From Rickettsiales endosymbiont of Stachyamoeba lipophora (lineage in GTDB: Bacteria; Pseudomonadota; Alphaproteobacteria; Rickettsiales; 33-17), in assembly GCF_003932735.1 (NCBI RefSeq), contig NZ_CP033611.1:1649501-1713500 (forward strand): a DNA stretch of 64,000 bases. The letters run 5' to 3'. Made by a program: the position numbers and the translations under genes. Numbering within the stretch: position 1 is the first letter of the stretch; the number at the start of each line of letters is the position of its first letter. The notes under the pieces were generated by a model. The model did not search any database, had not been told where the DNA came from, and saw only the letters and a program-made list of their open reading frames with translations. Of the stretch, positions 8,966 through 17,909 are shown piece by piece.

Positions 8966-11227
8966 CTACATGGGTGGCATAGGTTGATTCTGTTGAATCT
9001 TGCTAGCACGCTCTCTTAGTTTCTCGGCTATACTATAAAATTTAAGCGTAGTAGCTAGCTCTATAGGAGTGCACATACGGCCTTTATAGGAACCTTCTAA
9101 AGTCAAATCGATATCTTCTCTCTCGATCATTACTGCAATTAATTCTAATTCGGCCATTTCAACAGCATGGTGTATTGGGGTATAATAATTAATCTTATCT
9201 TGTATATTAATGGCATCTCCTTTTCTAGCTAGCTCAGCAGCAATATCTGCTCTTTTATTTAAGGTAGCATAATGCAAAGCCGTATAACCATCTGGATCTT
9301 GATAATTAATATTAAATTGCGGATGATCATATAAAATTTTTGCTAATTGTTTATTATTTATTTGTATGCATTCATAAATTAATGGTTTATTCCATTGATT
9401 TAAAGCGTTAGGATTAAAATTTTTAAACTGAGCTATTTTTTTTGCTGCTCCCTCATCCTTTTGTTGTACAGCCTGAATAAAAGCATGGGTTAAAGGGCGA
9501 ACTTCAGCATTATAAAATTCATGTTTGGATAGCAAATCATAAGCTTGTTTGCTACCTAATAAGATAGCCATAGTCAAAGCTGTGTAGCCCTGGCCATTTA
9601 AGCATTCAAGCTCTTCTTTATTACAATATTTCAGCAGAATTTTTAATGCCTCCATATCATTATTCTTAACAGTTAAATGGATTGGTGAATATCCTTCTTG
9701 ATCTAAGATATTTAACTTAGCTTGCTTCTGACATAGTAGCTCTACTAAGTGAACTTGCTGTTTAATAACTGCCCAATGTAGCGCGGATTTATTAAATTTG
9801 CCTTCTACTACATTAGGATTAAATTTTTTATGCTTGATAATTTCTTCAGCTACTAAATAATGATTATTATATAAAGCTAAATGAATAGGAGCAAATAAGT
9901 GTAGATTTAAAACATTGGGATCGTTAACTCGCGGCAATAGTAGCTTTGCAATTTCTAGTCGCCCACGGGCGGCAGCAATATGTAAAGCAGTGTTGTTTTC
10001 TATATCTTGAAACTCAACTTTGATATCCGGCAATTCTAACAACATACTGATGAAATCTTTTTTATGTATAACTGCATAGTGTAAGATAGGTGATCGGCTT
10101 TTAGGATGAGCTAAGTTAGGGTTAATTTTCTCTTTAAGTGATCTAACGATTAATTTAGCAATATTAACCTTACCATTCATCAATGCATGAATAAGTACAC
10201 TTTGACCATTTTGATCAACAAGATTAGGATTTAGCATCGGCTGAATAGCCAATTTATTTGCAATATAGGTATGCTTTTGTGCTATAGCTAACATAAGAGC
10301 TGTGGCCCCATAAATATTTTGTAAGTTAATATCTGTCTCTGGTAATTCTAGTAGTTTATCTACAACTTTATTGGCACCTGTAATAGCTGCTGCAATTAAA
10401 GGAGTACGTAGAAACTTGGTATCACGAGTATTAGGCCTGAAACTAACTTCATTAGACAATTTTAAAGCAACATTGAATAATCGATGCTCTAATGCATAAT
10501 TAATTGGTGGATATCCTTCTTTATTTTTTAAATTAAAATCAAATCTTTTTAAATTTAATAAAGCAGATAGTTTTGTTTCGTTTTGTTCATCAATTACTTG
10601 GAAATAAGGACTTTCATCAATTAAGCTCTCAGGTTTATCTCCAAATTCTTTGATTGCAGCTTCAATTTTATCTGAGGTAAAACCTTCCTGAGATAAATAT
10701 TTCCTCTCATCTTCAGTTAGCTCCTCAAGCCCAGTTTTTATATCTCCAATGCAAAATTGCTGAAAATTATCTTCTGTATATTCAATTGCAAGGTCGCTTG
10801 GTTTATAGCTTTCAAGTTGCCTACGATAGAATATGAGGTTCCTTATAAGCATATGGGCAATAGTTATTCTGATAAAGTTACCATCTGCATGATAAGTAAG
10901 AGCATCTTTTCTTTCAACCCTACAAATATCCCTTACACGAGCCAACCTCCCTGGTAATTGAAAAATTTCTTGGAGATCCACTAATTCTTCTGCGAAGCAA
11001 TTATCACTCAGAATAATCCCTTTAATAGCCTGTAAAAAATAATTATACTGATCATTTAGGCTTTTTAGTTTAGTATTACTTGCCTCAAAATTTTTTAAGC
11101 TTGCTGAGAAGCAATGAAAAAAACAGGAGTAAATATATCCTGCTGTAACAGCCTGTAATTTTGTCAATGCATTACTAATTGCTTCATCATTGGACTGTTT
11201 TGTTAAAATATTATCAGAAGGCAACAT
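8966..11227 (-). CDS. Large ankyrin-repeat protein
   Basis: 753 residues. Residues 1-200 are helical with no recognised domain. From about residue 215 to the C-terminus there are around fifteen ankyrin repeats (GYPPINYALEH, GATALMLAIAQKHTYIA, NTALHIAAARGRLEIAKLLL, GYSPIHLTVKNNDMEALKILL, GYTALHYATLNKRADIAAEL). There is no signal peptide or membrane helix. AAGAG lies upstream of the ATG. The composition is typical of repeat proteins that bind host proteins. A secreted effector role is inference: nothing here shows a secretion signal. Confidence 0.9.
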   Translation of the reverse strand: MLPSDNILTKQSNDEAISNALTKLQAVTAGYIYSCFFHCFSASLKNFEASNTKLKSLNDQYNYFLQAIKGIILSDNCFAEELVDLQEIFQLPGRLARVRDICRVERKDALTYHADGNFIRITIAHMLIRNLIFYRRQLESYKPSDLAIEYTEDNFQQFCIGDIKTGLEELTEDERKYLSQEGFTSDKIEAAIKEFGDKPESLIDESPYFQVIDEQNETKLSALLNLKRFDFNLKNKEGYPPINYALEHRLFNVALKLSNEVSFRPNTRDTKFLRTPLIAAAITGANKVVDKLLELPETDINLQNIYGATALMLAIAQKHTYIANKLAIQPMLNPNLVDQNGQSVLIHALMNGKVNIAKLIVRSLKEKINPNLAHPKSRSPILHYAVIHKKDFISMLLELPDIKVEFQDIENNTALHIAAARGRLEIAKLLLPRVNDPNVLNLHLFAPIHLALYNNHYLVAEEIIKHKKFNPNVVEGKFNKSALHWAVIKQQVHLVELLCQKQAKLNILDQEGYSPIHLTVKNNDMEALKILLKYCNKEELECLNGQGYTALTMAILLGSKQAYDLLSKHEFYNAEVRPLTHAFIQAVQQKDEGAAKKIAQFKNFNPNALNQWNKPLIYECIQINNKQLAKILYDHPQFNINYQDPDGYTALHYATLNKRADIAAELARKGDAINIQDKINYYTPIHHAVEMAELELIAVMIEREDIDLTLEGSYKGRMCTPIELATTLKFYSIAEKLRERASKIQQNQPMPPM

Positions 11228-11430
11228 ACTAATTCAATTCTCTTAATATTCATTTAAAATACACATCAAACTAACATTATTTTGATTATTATACAATTTT
11301 AATGTTTTAGTTATAAAACTTAAACTCACATTGCCACATATGGGTATGTGCAGGATATAGATATCCCTAAGAAGCTTAACTTTGCTATTTATTAGGAAGG
11401 ATTAATAAAATATATGATTAAAATATAATT

Positions 11431-11450
11431 AGTGCCATATTAATGGCACT
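11431..11450. other. Perfect hairpin in leader region
   Basis: AGTGCCAT (11431-11438) and ATGGCACT (11443-11450) form an 8-bp stem with a 4-base loop about 65 bases upstream of the gene at 11514. No long T tract follows. It may be a leader structure or an operator-like palindrome. Confidence 0.4.
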
Positions 11451-11513
11451 TGCTTTATTAACTAATTTAAATAATGTAATAATAATTTCAAAATTTTATA
11501 GAGTATACATATT

Positions 11514-14222
11514 ATGAAAAAGGTAATTACACAACAAGCTTCTCAGCCATTAAATTGGGAAGATAAAAGTAAGTTAATATTTGAAAAAATCATTATTAAT
11601 GAATCCTATGTAGATATTAGCGGGTTGCTAAATGATGCTGATATTACGCTTGAAGATATTGCATATGCCTTATGTAATATAAATGATTTATCACCTATTA
11701 TAATTCCTAATATAGTAAGATCTTTAAAAATCTCAATAGCATTAAAAAAGGAAGATCTTTCAAAATATAATGATTTTATTTTATCATTTGTACAAAATAA
11801 TTCTTCGGATTTTAAACCTGAATTTATACAATTTAAAAGTTTTGATTACAGCTTACCTTATTTGTCAAAATATACTTTTTTAAAAAACTTATATATTCAA
11901 ACAGGAATACAAATTATCGTAAAACGGGAATATCATAGACTAAGTGAAGGTGACCTGCGGGAACTGAAACTAGCTCGTGAATTTTATCTTAATATAACAA
12001 AGTATAATAACGATAATCCCTCTATAGACCCAGTATCATTAATTGAGATGATACATGAGGCGTGTAATAAAGCATGCTCACCAGATGGTTATCCAACGGA
12101 CTATCATAAAGCAGTAAAAATTTTATTCAACTTAGATTTATCCCAGCTTGCTGAATTGCCTAATGTCAATATGGATTCAGAAGAAATAAAGATTCAAGAT
12201 TTTTTACTAAAGCAATATATCGAGCAAAAAATTATAGGCGAAATATATTCAGTTAAACATTATGATAATTTATACTTTAATATGGTAAAAGTTACTGAAG
12301 CAAATGTTCAAGAGTGGAAAAAATATTCACATAATCAAAGCCGGCTAGCTAGCAAGCATCAAGATAATATAAAAAAGGAATATCAAACAATAATCAATCA
12401 AATTGAAGTAGGTCTGATTGGGTTTGATGCGAGCCTATCGTTCTACGATAACGATAAAACAGAAGTGTGGGTAGCATATGCTTCTTATGTTCCAGTAACT
12501 GATCCTAATGAAGTTAATTTAAGTGAAATAGAAATGTTTGTTACTATTTCAACTTCGCAAAATTCTCCCTTTACCTCTCATATGGGTATTACTCGTTCTG
12601 CAACTTCATTACTTGCAGATAAAGAGGTGCATAGAGATTTGGCTACACATCTTCATACTTTTGCAGCACAAGTTATGCTCAAACGTTACCCGCAGAAAAA
12701 ATATATGATTAACATTCCAATGAGGGAAATGAGAGATATTTTATGTAGAGCTTTTGAAAGCAAAAATATGCAGAATGCATTATATATTTCCGATGATAAA
12801 ACAAAATATAGTGGTAATACTATAGAACAACTGCTAAACGCAGAAAAAGCATTGGAACCTAAATATAAAGAAGTTATGAAACTTTCTTATGACAGATTGA
12901 ACATCACTGCTACTTTCCATGATACCCGCTTAGAAAGAAGATTATTACAACAGCAAGATGCCATAAAAAAATCAGAAAATTTTAAGCCTGTATTAATTGA
13001 ATATTTAAATAATGAGGCAGAAGGAAGAAATAAAGACTGCACATTTATCCTTATAGATAAGGAGAATAACGAGTTATGTAGACTCGATCGTAACTTGCAG
13101 CAAGGTGAATACGCTTGGTTCTTTCAACATGCGCATCAATTTGAGTCTCGAAGTGGAACCGAACCAATGGTAATAGTTGATTTAAATAAGTTAGCTACAT
13201 TAAAAAATATAGAGATAAATAATATTAATATGGAAGCTAGGGAAGATTCTTTATTCAATTTAAAAAAACAAGCAAAATTACAGGAAGAGGAAAGAGTACG
13301 TTTACAAGCCGAGCAAAGAAAAGCGCAAGAAGAAGCTGAACGTCAGATACAAGCTGAACTGCAAAGGCAGCAGGAAGAAAAAAGAGTACATTTAGAAGCT
13401 GAACGCCAGAAGCAATCCGAACTACAAAGGCAGCAGGAAGAAAAAAGAGTACATTTAGAAGCTGAACGCCAGAAGCAAGCCGAACTACAAAGGCAGCAGG
13501 AAGAAAAAAGAGTACATTTAGAAGCTGAACAAAGAAAAGTACAAGAAGAAGCTGAACGCCAGATACAAGCCGAACTACAAAGAGAACAGGCAGAAAAAAG
13601 AGCACTTTTAGAAGACCAACAAATAAAAGCACAAGAAGAAGCTGAACGCCACAAGCAAGCCGAACTACAAAGGCAGCAGGAAGAAGAAAGAGCACGTTTA
13701 GAAGCTGAACGTCAGAGACAAGCTGAACTACAAAGAGAGCAGGCAAGAAAAAGAGTACACTTACAAGCAGAACAAAGAAAAGCACAAGAAGAAGCTGAAC
13801 TGCAAAGGCAGCAGGCAGAAAAAAGAGTACCTTCAGAAGCTGAACCTCAAAGGCAAACCGTACTGCAAAGAGAACAGGTAGAAACTAAGCAAAAAAGAAA
13901 GAACATTACAAAATTAGACAAATCATACTTTCAAAGATTAAAAGAATTTGTCAATAAAATATTTAACTATAATAAGGCTACTCAACTAGCTGGTAAAATT
14001 ATATTAGGTTGCTTGTGCTTGGCAGGTATAACTCTTGGATTAGTAATTTTATACTACGGAGCAAAGAAAATCAGTCCTAATACAGTAAGCAATATACAAC
14101 AAAAAATTGGTTCTTACCTACCAACTGCTCCTGTTTTAAGTAAAGTAATAAATAAAGCTAAGAGCTTTGCAACCAGAATGGATAGTCAAGCTAAAGAATA
14201 TATAGGGCATAATATTAGGTAG
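11514..14222 (+). CDS. Large coiled-coil protein with C-terminal membrane helix
   Basis: 902 residues. Residues 1-580 are mixed helical with no domain I recognise. Residues ~580-800 are an almost uninterrupted Glu/Gln/Arg/Lys coiled coil built from 21-residue repeats (RQKQAELQRQQEEKRVHLEAE-like). Near residue 826 a single hydrophobic helix follows (AGKIILGCLCLAGITLGLVI), then a short basic tail. The layout, soluble head, long stalk and tail anchor, suggests a protein inserted in a membrane by its C-terminus, possibly a host membrane. There is no N-terminal signal peptide. It stands alone; the long minus-strand frames opposite the coiled coil are artefacts of its repeats. Confidence 0.85.
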   Translation: MKKVITQQASQPLNWEDKSKLIFEKIIINESYVDISGLLNDADITLEDIAYALCNINDLSPIIIPNIVRSLKISIALKKEDLSKYNDFILSFVQNNSSDFKPEFIQFKSFDYSLPYLSKYTFLKNLYIQTGIQIIVKREYHRLSEGDLRELKLAREFYLNITKYNNDNPSIDPVSLIEMIHEACNKACSPDGYPTDYHKAVKILFNLDLSQLAELPNVNMDSEEIKIQDFLLKQYIEQKIIGEIYSVKHYDNLYFNMVKVTEANVQEWKKYSHNQSRLASKHQDNIKKEYQTIINQIEVGLIGFDASLSFYDNDKTEVWVAYASYVPVTDPNEVNLSEIEMFVTISTSQNSPFTSHMGITRSATSLLADKEVHRDLATHLHTFAAQVMLKRYPQKKYMINIPMREMRDILCRAFESKNMQNALYISDDKTKYSGNTIEQLLNAEKALEPKYKEVMKLSYDRLNITATFHDTRLERRLLQQQDAIKKSENFKPVLIEYLNNEAEGRNKDCTFILIDKENNELCRLDRNLQQGEYAWFFQHAHQFESRSGTEPMVIVDLNKLATLKNIEINNINMEAREDSLFNLKKQAKLQEEERVRLQAEQRKAQEEAERQIQAELQRQQEEKRVHLEAERQKQSELQRQQEEKRVHLEAERQKQAELQRQQEEKRVHLEAEQRKVQEEAERQIQAELQREQAEKRALLEDQQIKAQEEAERHKQAELQRQQEEERARLEAERQRQAELQREQARKRVHLQAEQRKAQEEAELQRQQAEKRVPSEAEPQRQTVLQREQVETKQKRKNITKLDKSYFQRLKEFVNKIFNYNKATQLAGKIILGCLCLAGITLGLVILYYGAKKISPNTVSNIQQKIGSYLPTAPVLSKVINKAKSFATRMDSQAKEYIGHNIR
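13331..13528 (+). repeat. 63-base tandem repeat inside coiled-coil gene
   Basis: A 63-base unit recurs in register, with the same segment at 13391, 13454 and 13517 and an earlier variant from 13331. It encodes 21 residues, i.e. three heptads. Looser derivatives extend to about 13880. Copy number is likely to vary between strains by slippage or recombination. Confidence 0.85.
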
Positions 14223-14480
14223 GCACGCATCTTAATATTATGCACACTTAGAAGGCTTATTTGATACTGTACAGTAGTCTAGCTTAGGCTTAGAAACTCT
14301 ATTGTCCCAAGCACCTCAATTATATTTGAGTAAATACTGGTATAATATTAGAATGGTTATAAGGTAGGTCGATTGGTCATATTAATAAATTTGTATATTA
14401 ATTACCTATAATAATGGTTTATAATTATTAGGCTTTTCTATTGTAGAATACATTGTTTTAATACCTTGATAATCATAATC

Positions 14481-14946
14481 TTATAAATAATGCTGCATAC
14501 CACATTTTTCCATTACTCGCTGGTAGGATTTATTCTCAAACAATGTTATATAAACTAGATTTTGCTGATCCAAATAGGCAAAGCACCAATTTATTCACGC
14601 TTCAAGTAACTCTGTTGCATAACCTTTACCACAGTAATCTTTATTAATAACATAGCCAATTTTTATTTCACAAGACGGTTTAGTTAAATACATAGGACCG
14701 GCTCTAGCAATAAATTGGCCGGAGGATTTTTCAAATACTGCCCAATCACTAAAGCCATATCTATTTTGATGATCAATAAAAGAATTAAGTTTTGATAAGA
14801 CGGTCTGGGATCTAACAAAATCAGGAAAGAAACATATTACTTCCTTATCAGTCAGTATGTAATCTGGTAAATTCATGCAAATCATTTAGGGTAAAAGGTC
14901 TTAAGATTAATCGCTTAGTCTCAAGAGGGTATGATAGTTTTGCCAT
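14481..14946 (-). pseudogene. RimJ/RimL-type GNAT acetyltransferase, frameshift plus TGA
   Basis: ATG at 14944-14946 opens the classic start of this family (LETKRLILRPFTLNDLHEF, then RLHTD) and stops. After a frameshift the sequence resumes as KEVICFFPDFVRS, continues through IKIGYVINKDYCGKGYATEL (acetyl-CoA loop), meets an in-frame TGA at 14595-14597, and continues in frame as INWCFAYLDQQNLVY and RVMEKCGMQHYL to a stop at 14481. Both breaks are at positions where homologues are continuous. A 96-residue ORF inside it (14595-14885) is only the middle section. Confidence 0.75.
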
Positions 14947-15076
14947 CTAAGTTTTTCTCTAATATTATAGATTATGATTACAATATATTTCTTAAGAACG
15001 GCATAGACAATTTATCACTAAAAGCATAACGTCAGGTATATTGAGACTAATGTTAAATTCCATATTGGTATATATT

Positions 15077-15457
15077 ATGCAAGAATATTCTGGTAGATGT
15101 TTGTGTGGACATATCTCTTACAAAGTTGAAGGTAAGCCTGCTTTTCCTCATTTGTGCTCATGTAAGATGTGCCAGAAATGGTCAGGAGCTTTAACTGTTG
15201 CTTGGACGGAATTTCCGATAAAAACTCTTACATGGAACGGCCCAGGTGGTGAACCGGCTTTTTATCGCTCTTCTAAAAAAACACAACGTGGTTTCTGTCC
15301 GAAGTGTGGTAGCACATTATGTGCACTTGATGACGGCTATGAAAACATCTCAATTACAATTGCTTCGTTACGCGAACCTAGCTCAGTAATACCTGGCAAC
15401 CAACATAGCTATCAGGAAGAAGCACCTTCTTGGTGGAAAGTTAGAATAGAAAGTTAA
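15077..15457 (+). CDS. GFA (Mss4-like) family zinc protein
   Basis: 126 residues from ATG at 15077 (MQEYSGRCLCGHISY). An upstream in-frame TTG at 15041 exists, but the extra 12 residues precede the family's normal start. Zinc-binding Cys pairs are visible: CLCG, CSCKMC, and CPKCGS in the second half. Members include glutathione-dependent formaldehyde-activating enzyme and many small proteins of unknown substrate. It ends ...SWWKVRIES and its stop codon overlaps the convergent pseudogene's stop (15454-15456). Confidence 0.88.
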   Translation: MQEYSGRCLCGHISYKVEGKPAFPHLCSCKMCQKWSGALTVAWTEFPIKTLTWNGPGGEPAFYRSSKKTQRGFCPKCGSTLCALDDGYENISITIASLREPSSVIPGNQHSYQEEAPSWWKVRIES

Positions 15458-15987
15458 TTTAGGTTTTTCTCTAATATATACGTTTGATTAATGTCATTAC
15501 CTAATTGATCTTCTGTTTTATCAGTAATTTTAACAGTAATTTTAAAGTTATTATTTTGGCAGAATTTTAAAGTTTTGGAGTTGTGCTCCTGGGCTCTCCA
15601 TCCTAATTTCTGAAAATCTTATTCGCTAGAAGTTTTCGATAATAAGCCTACAACTTTAGCTCCCGCTGCTTTTGAGCGATGCTCAGGATGAACTAACAAA
15701 TAACCAATACTAATTACTTTATCATCAGGATAATTTTAAATCACATTTACAAAAGCTATTAACTCTTCTTGCTCATATAATGCGAATACAAATTTTATCA
15801 GTTAAATATAACTTTACCACGAGGATATGATTTAAGAATACCTAGCTGTTCCCTTCTCTCCCTCACATAATAAAAAGAAATCATCAAAATAATCTATAAA
15901 TTCTTGTAAGGCTTCCTGATGATTTTCGGTAATAATTTGAGCAATTAATCCTTTATGTTGCAAAGCTAATATCAATTTTTCTTTCAT
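15454..15987 (-). pseudogene. Decayed GNAT acetyltransferase, last gene of operon
   Basis: ATG at 15985-15987 overlaps the TGA of the preceding gene (ATGA), a preserved translational-coupling arrangement. The first frame (MKEKLILALQHKGLIAQIIT...) stops after ~55 codons. Remaining pieces lie in other frames: VFALYEQEELIAFVNVI, then after a TAA YPDDKVISIGYLLVHPEHRS (a GNAT acetyl-CoA-binding region), then after another TAA FQKLGWRAQEHNSKTLKFC and a tail to 15454. One frameshift and at least two stops make it non-functional. Confidence 0.65.
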
Positions 15988-16291
15988 AAAACTTTCCTCA
16001 TAAAGTGCCAGTCATAGCCCTTAATCCATTCTTTTATGGTACCAATGCATTTAAAACCTAGCTTTTCATAAAATGGTTTAGCTTGGAATTCAAAAGTATC
16101 TAATTGTATATATTTACAATTTTTGCTTTTTGCATATTGTTCTAATTCAGCAAATAACTTTCTACCCAATCCTTGCCTGCGGTAATTTTCATCTATCCAA
16201 AATATTGCTGATTATACGAAAGAATTCCTTGGTTAATAATTCTAGCTATTTCATCATTGCTATTTTCTTCGGTTATTATTTCTAATCTCAT
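15984..16291 (-). pseudogene. GNAT acetyltransferase with internal deletion
   Basis: ATG at 16289-16291 directly follows the stop of the DHFR-like gene and starts MRLEIITEENSNDEIARIIN. This frame stops near 16210. A second frame resumes at FWIDENYRRQGLGRKLFAEL, the acetyl-CoA-binding motif (R/Q-x-x-G-x-G), and runs to the normal C-terminus KLGFKCIGTIKEW...MRKVL. About 40 residues of the central sheet are missing between the pieces. A 61-residue ORF from an internal ATG (16167-16169) could in principle still be translated. Confidence 0.65.
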
Positions 16292-16822
16292 CTATTTTCT
16301 CTGATTATTTCTTCTCATCACCTTTTGTATAATACCTGCTTTACAAACTTTTTGGTCAGTTAACTCGAAATTAGCATATGAAAGCTCAAGCTTTATTCCT
16401 TGCCCTAACTCAGTAGGAACTACAGTAATGATAACTTCATCTATAAGATTATGCTGATCAAAAGACTTTATAAGCTCAGTACCTCCTAATAGCCAGATTT
16501 GTTGGGTTGGCTCGGTAACATTGAGATCTTGAATAAACACCTTAGGATTTTTAGAGATAAAAAATACATTTGATAAATCTGATTTCAAATTTCTTTTAGT
16601 AAATATATAGGTATCTTTTTCTTTATAAGGCCACTCGCCAAATCCTAAAATTTGTTCGTAACTATGACTACCCATTACTATAATATCTATTGAGTTATAA
16701 AATTCTGCATATCCACAATCCTCTCCTTCAATATTGTTATATGAGTTTAGCCAATCTACACTACCATTTTTATCTGCAATAAAGCCATCCTGGCTGGTTG
16801 CAATGTATAATATTATTTTCAT
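16292..16822 (-). CDS. DHFR/RibD C-terminal-like reductase
   Basis: 176 residues, the usual length for stand-alone RibD-C/DHFR-like proteins. MKIILYIATSQDGFIADKNG is the typical first strand and substrate loop, then IIVMGSHSYEQIL, TYIFTKRNL, and IWLLGGTELIKSF for the NADPH-binding Gly-Gly turn. It probably reduces a small pterin- or pyrimidine-like substrate with NADPH; the substrate is unknown. AAGGAG lies 7 bases before the ATG. It is third from the end of the overlapping operon, two bases after the P-loop gene. Confidence 0.88.
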   Translation of the reverse strand: MKIILYIATSQDGFIADKNGSVDWLNSYNNIEGEDCGYAEFYNSIDIIVMGSHSYEQILGFGEWPYKEKDTYIFTKRNLKSDLSNVFFISKNPKVFIQDLNVTEPTQQIWLLGGTELIKSFDQHNLIDEVIITVVPTELGQGIKLELSYANFELTDQKVCKAGIIQKVMRRNNQRK

Positions 16823-16824
16823 TA

Positions 16825-17373
16825 TTATCTCCTTATATTAACAAAATCCAATATTGTTTTAGCAGCATCTTTTGCACTTAAATCAGTTATATCTAACTCT
16901 AATAAATTAAGGTGAGAAATATTTATCATTTCAACTTTCCTTTTCACGAGCGTTGGATTAATACTCTTAAAACATTCTTTACGAGATGGAGTTATTATTC
17001 TTTTTAAATGTTCTTCCTTGTTTAATTTAAGCTTTACAGGAATAAAAATGGATTTTCGTTGTTCTGCCATTTGCTTAATTTGATTATATATTTGGTGATC
17101 ATATTCGGTTTCTAGAAGCTCATTAGTAAAAATGAAGTTGTGTGCTTGATTCTGAGTTACAAAGTCAATTACTGCATACCTGATTATTCTAATTTTCTCC
17201 CAAGCAAATTCAGGAATAGAGCTAATTTTATCTAAATCAAGCAATGAAAATATAGGGTTATTAATCAGGTGATTATCAACCATCTTATAACCATATTTTG
17301 CAATTTCGCTGGCAATAGTATATTTACCACTTCCTGCAAGAGCTATTAGATACAGAGTTATGGGCTTGTTCAT
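16825..17373 (-). CDS. P-loop kinase-like protein with altered Walker A
   Basis: 182 residues with an N-terminal nucleotide-binding loop LIALAGSGKYTIASEIAKYG, like shikimate or adenylate kinases, followed by YKMVDNHLINNPIF. Walker A normally ends GK[ST]; here it is GKY, although Thr follows directly. The rest resembles small AAA-type kinases (FIFTNELLETEYD, PVKLKLNKEEHLKRI, LELDITDLSAKDAAKTIL). Its ATG overlaps the stop of the upstream FlaR-like gene by 4 bases (17370-17373), indicating coupling. The substrate is unknown. Confidence 0.8.
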   Translation of the reverse strand: MNKPITLYLIALAGSGKYTIASEIAKYGYKMVDNHLINNPIFSLLDLDKISSIPEFAWEKIRIIRYAVIDFVTQNQAHNFIFTNELLETEYDHQIYNQIKQMAEQRKSIFIPVKLKLNKEEHLKRIITPSRKECFKSINPTLVKRKVEMINISHLNLLELDITDLSAKDAAKTILDFVNIRR

Positions 17374-17909
17374 ATATCTTCCATTAATTCGTTTTCTATT
17401 ATCTTCAGATGGCTATCATTTCTGATTTCTTCAAAACGTGTAGATGGATATTGTGCTCTAAGAGGATTAACCTGCTTCTCTATACGTTTTTCAAAATTCC
17501 ACATATATTTGAGAAAATCAAATTTAACCTTTTCTTTACAATTCGGCGCTCGATCATCAATTAATGGGTTTTTATTAAATAACCGCTTAAACACTCGATA
17601 ATAGCAAGTAATCCTAGGATAGTTAAAATACAACACTAAATCAGCTTTTTGATAACGCATTTCAAGAGAATAGCTCATCCCATCAATAATCCAGCTTGGT
17701 TCATTAACTAAAGAATGCTGAATAGATAAAAAGTGTTCAGGATCTCTTTTCTGCCAATTATCTTTAAAGAAATACTTATCCAAATGATATACCGGTATAC
17801 CAGTCAGAAGATGTAATTTATATGCAAAAGTAGATTTACCACTACCTGGTCTACCAAAGATCATAATTCTTTTATAAGCTGAATTTATATCTTTTCCTTT
17901 AGTAACCAT
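17370..17909 (-). CDS. FlaR-like P-loop nucleoside/nucleotide kinase
   Basis: 179 residues. A Walker A loop (MIFGRPGSGKSTFAYKLH) is followed by GIPVYHLDKYFFKDNWQKRD and EPSWIIDGMSY, then ADLVLYFNYPRITCYYRVFK. This series is characteristic of the adenylate-kinase-like 'DNA topology modulation protein FlaR' family, which is of doubtful name and unproven substrate. Its start overlaps the end of the GrpB-GNAT gene by 25 bases. Confidence 0.88.
   Translation of the reverse strand: MVTKGKDINSAYKRIMIFGRPGSGKSTFAYKLHLLTGIPVYHLDKYFFKDNWQKRDPEHFLSIQHSLVNEPSWIIDGMSYSLEMRYQKADLVLYFNYPRITCYYRVFKRLFNKNPLIDDRAPNCKEKVKFDFLKYMWNFEKRIEKQVNPLRAQYPSTRFEEIRNDSHLKIIENELMEDI

Noticed and set aside
13331-13528. CRISPR-like regular repeats
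   Set aside because: The 63-base repeats are coding, contiguous without spacers, and keep the reading frame. No CRISPR array or cas gene was found in the window.
13255-13785. 176-residue minus-strand frame, very rich in Leu, Val and Phe, opposite the coiled coil
   Set aside because: It is the antisense of GAA/CAA/AAA-rich repeats, which lack stops on that strand. No start signal, and the plus-strand reading is a normal coiled coil.
4714-14597. Alternative genetic code, to explain in-frame TAG and TGA codons
   Set aside because: Intact core genes in the window end normally at TAA, TAG and TGA, and the interrupted genes also carry frameshifts or lie among pseudogenes, so decay explains them.
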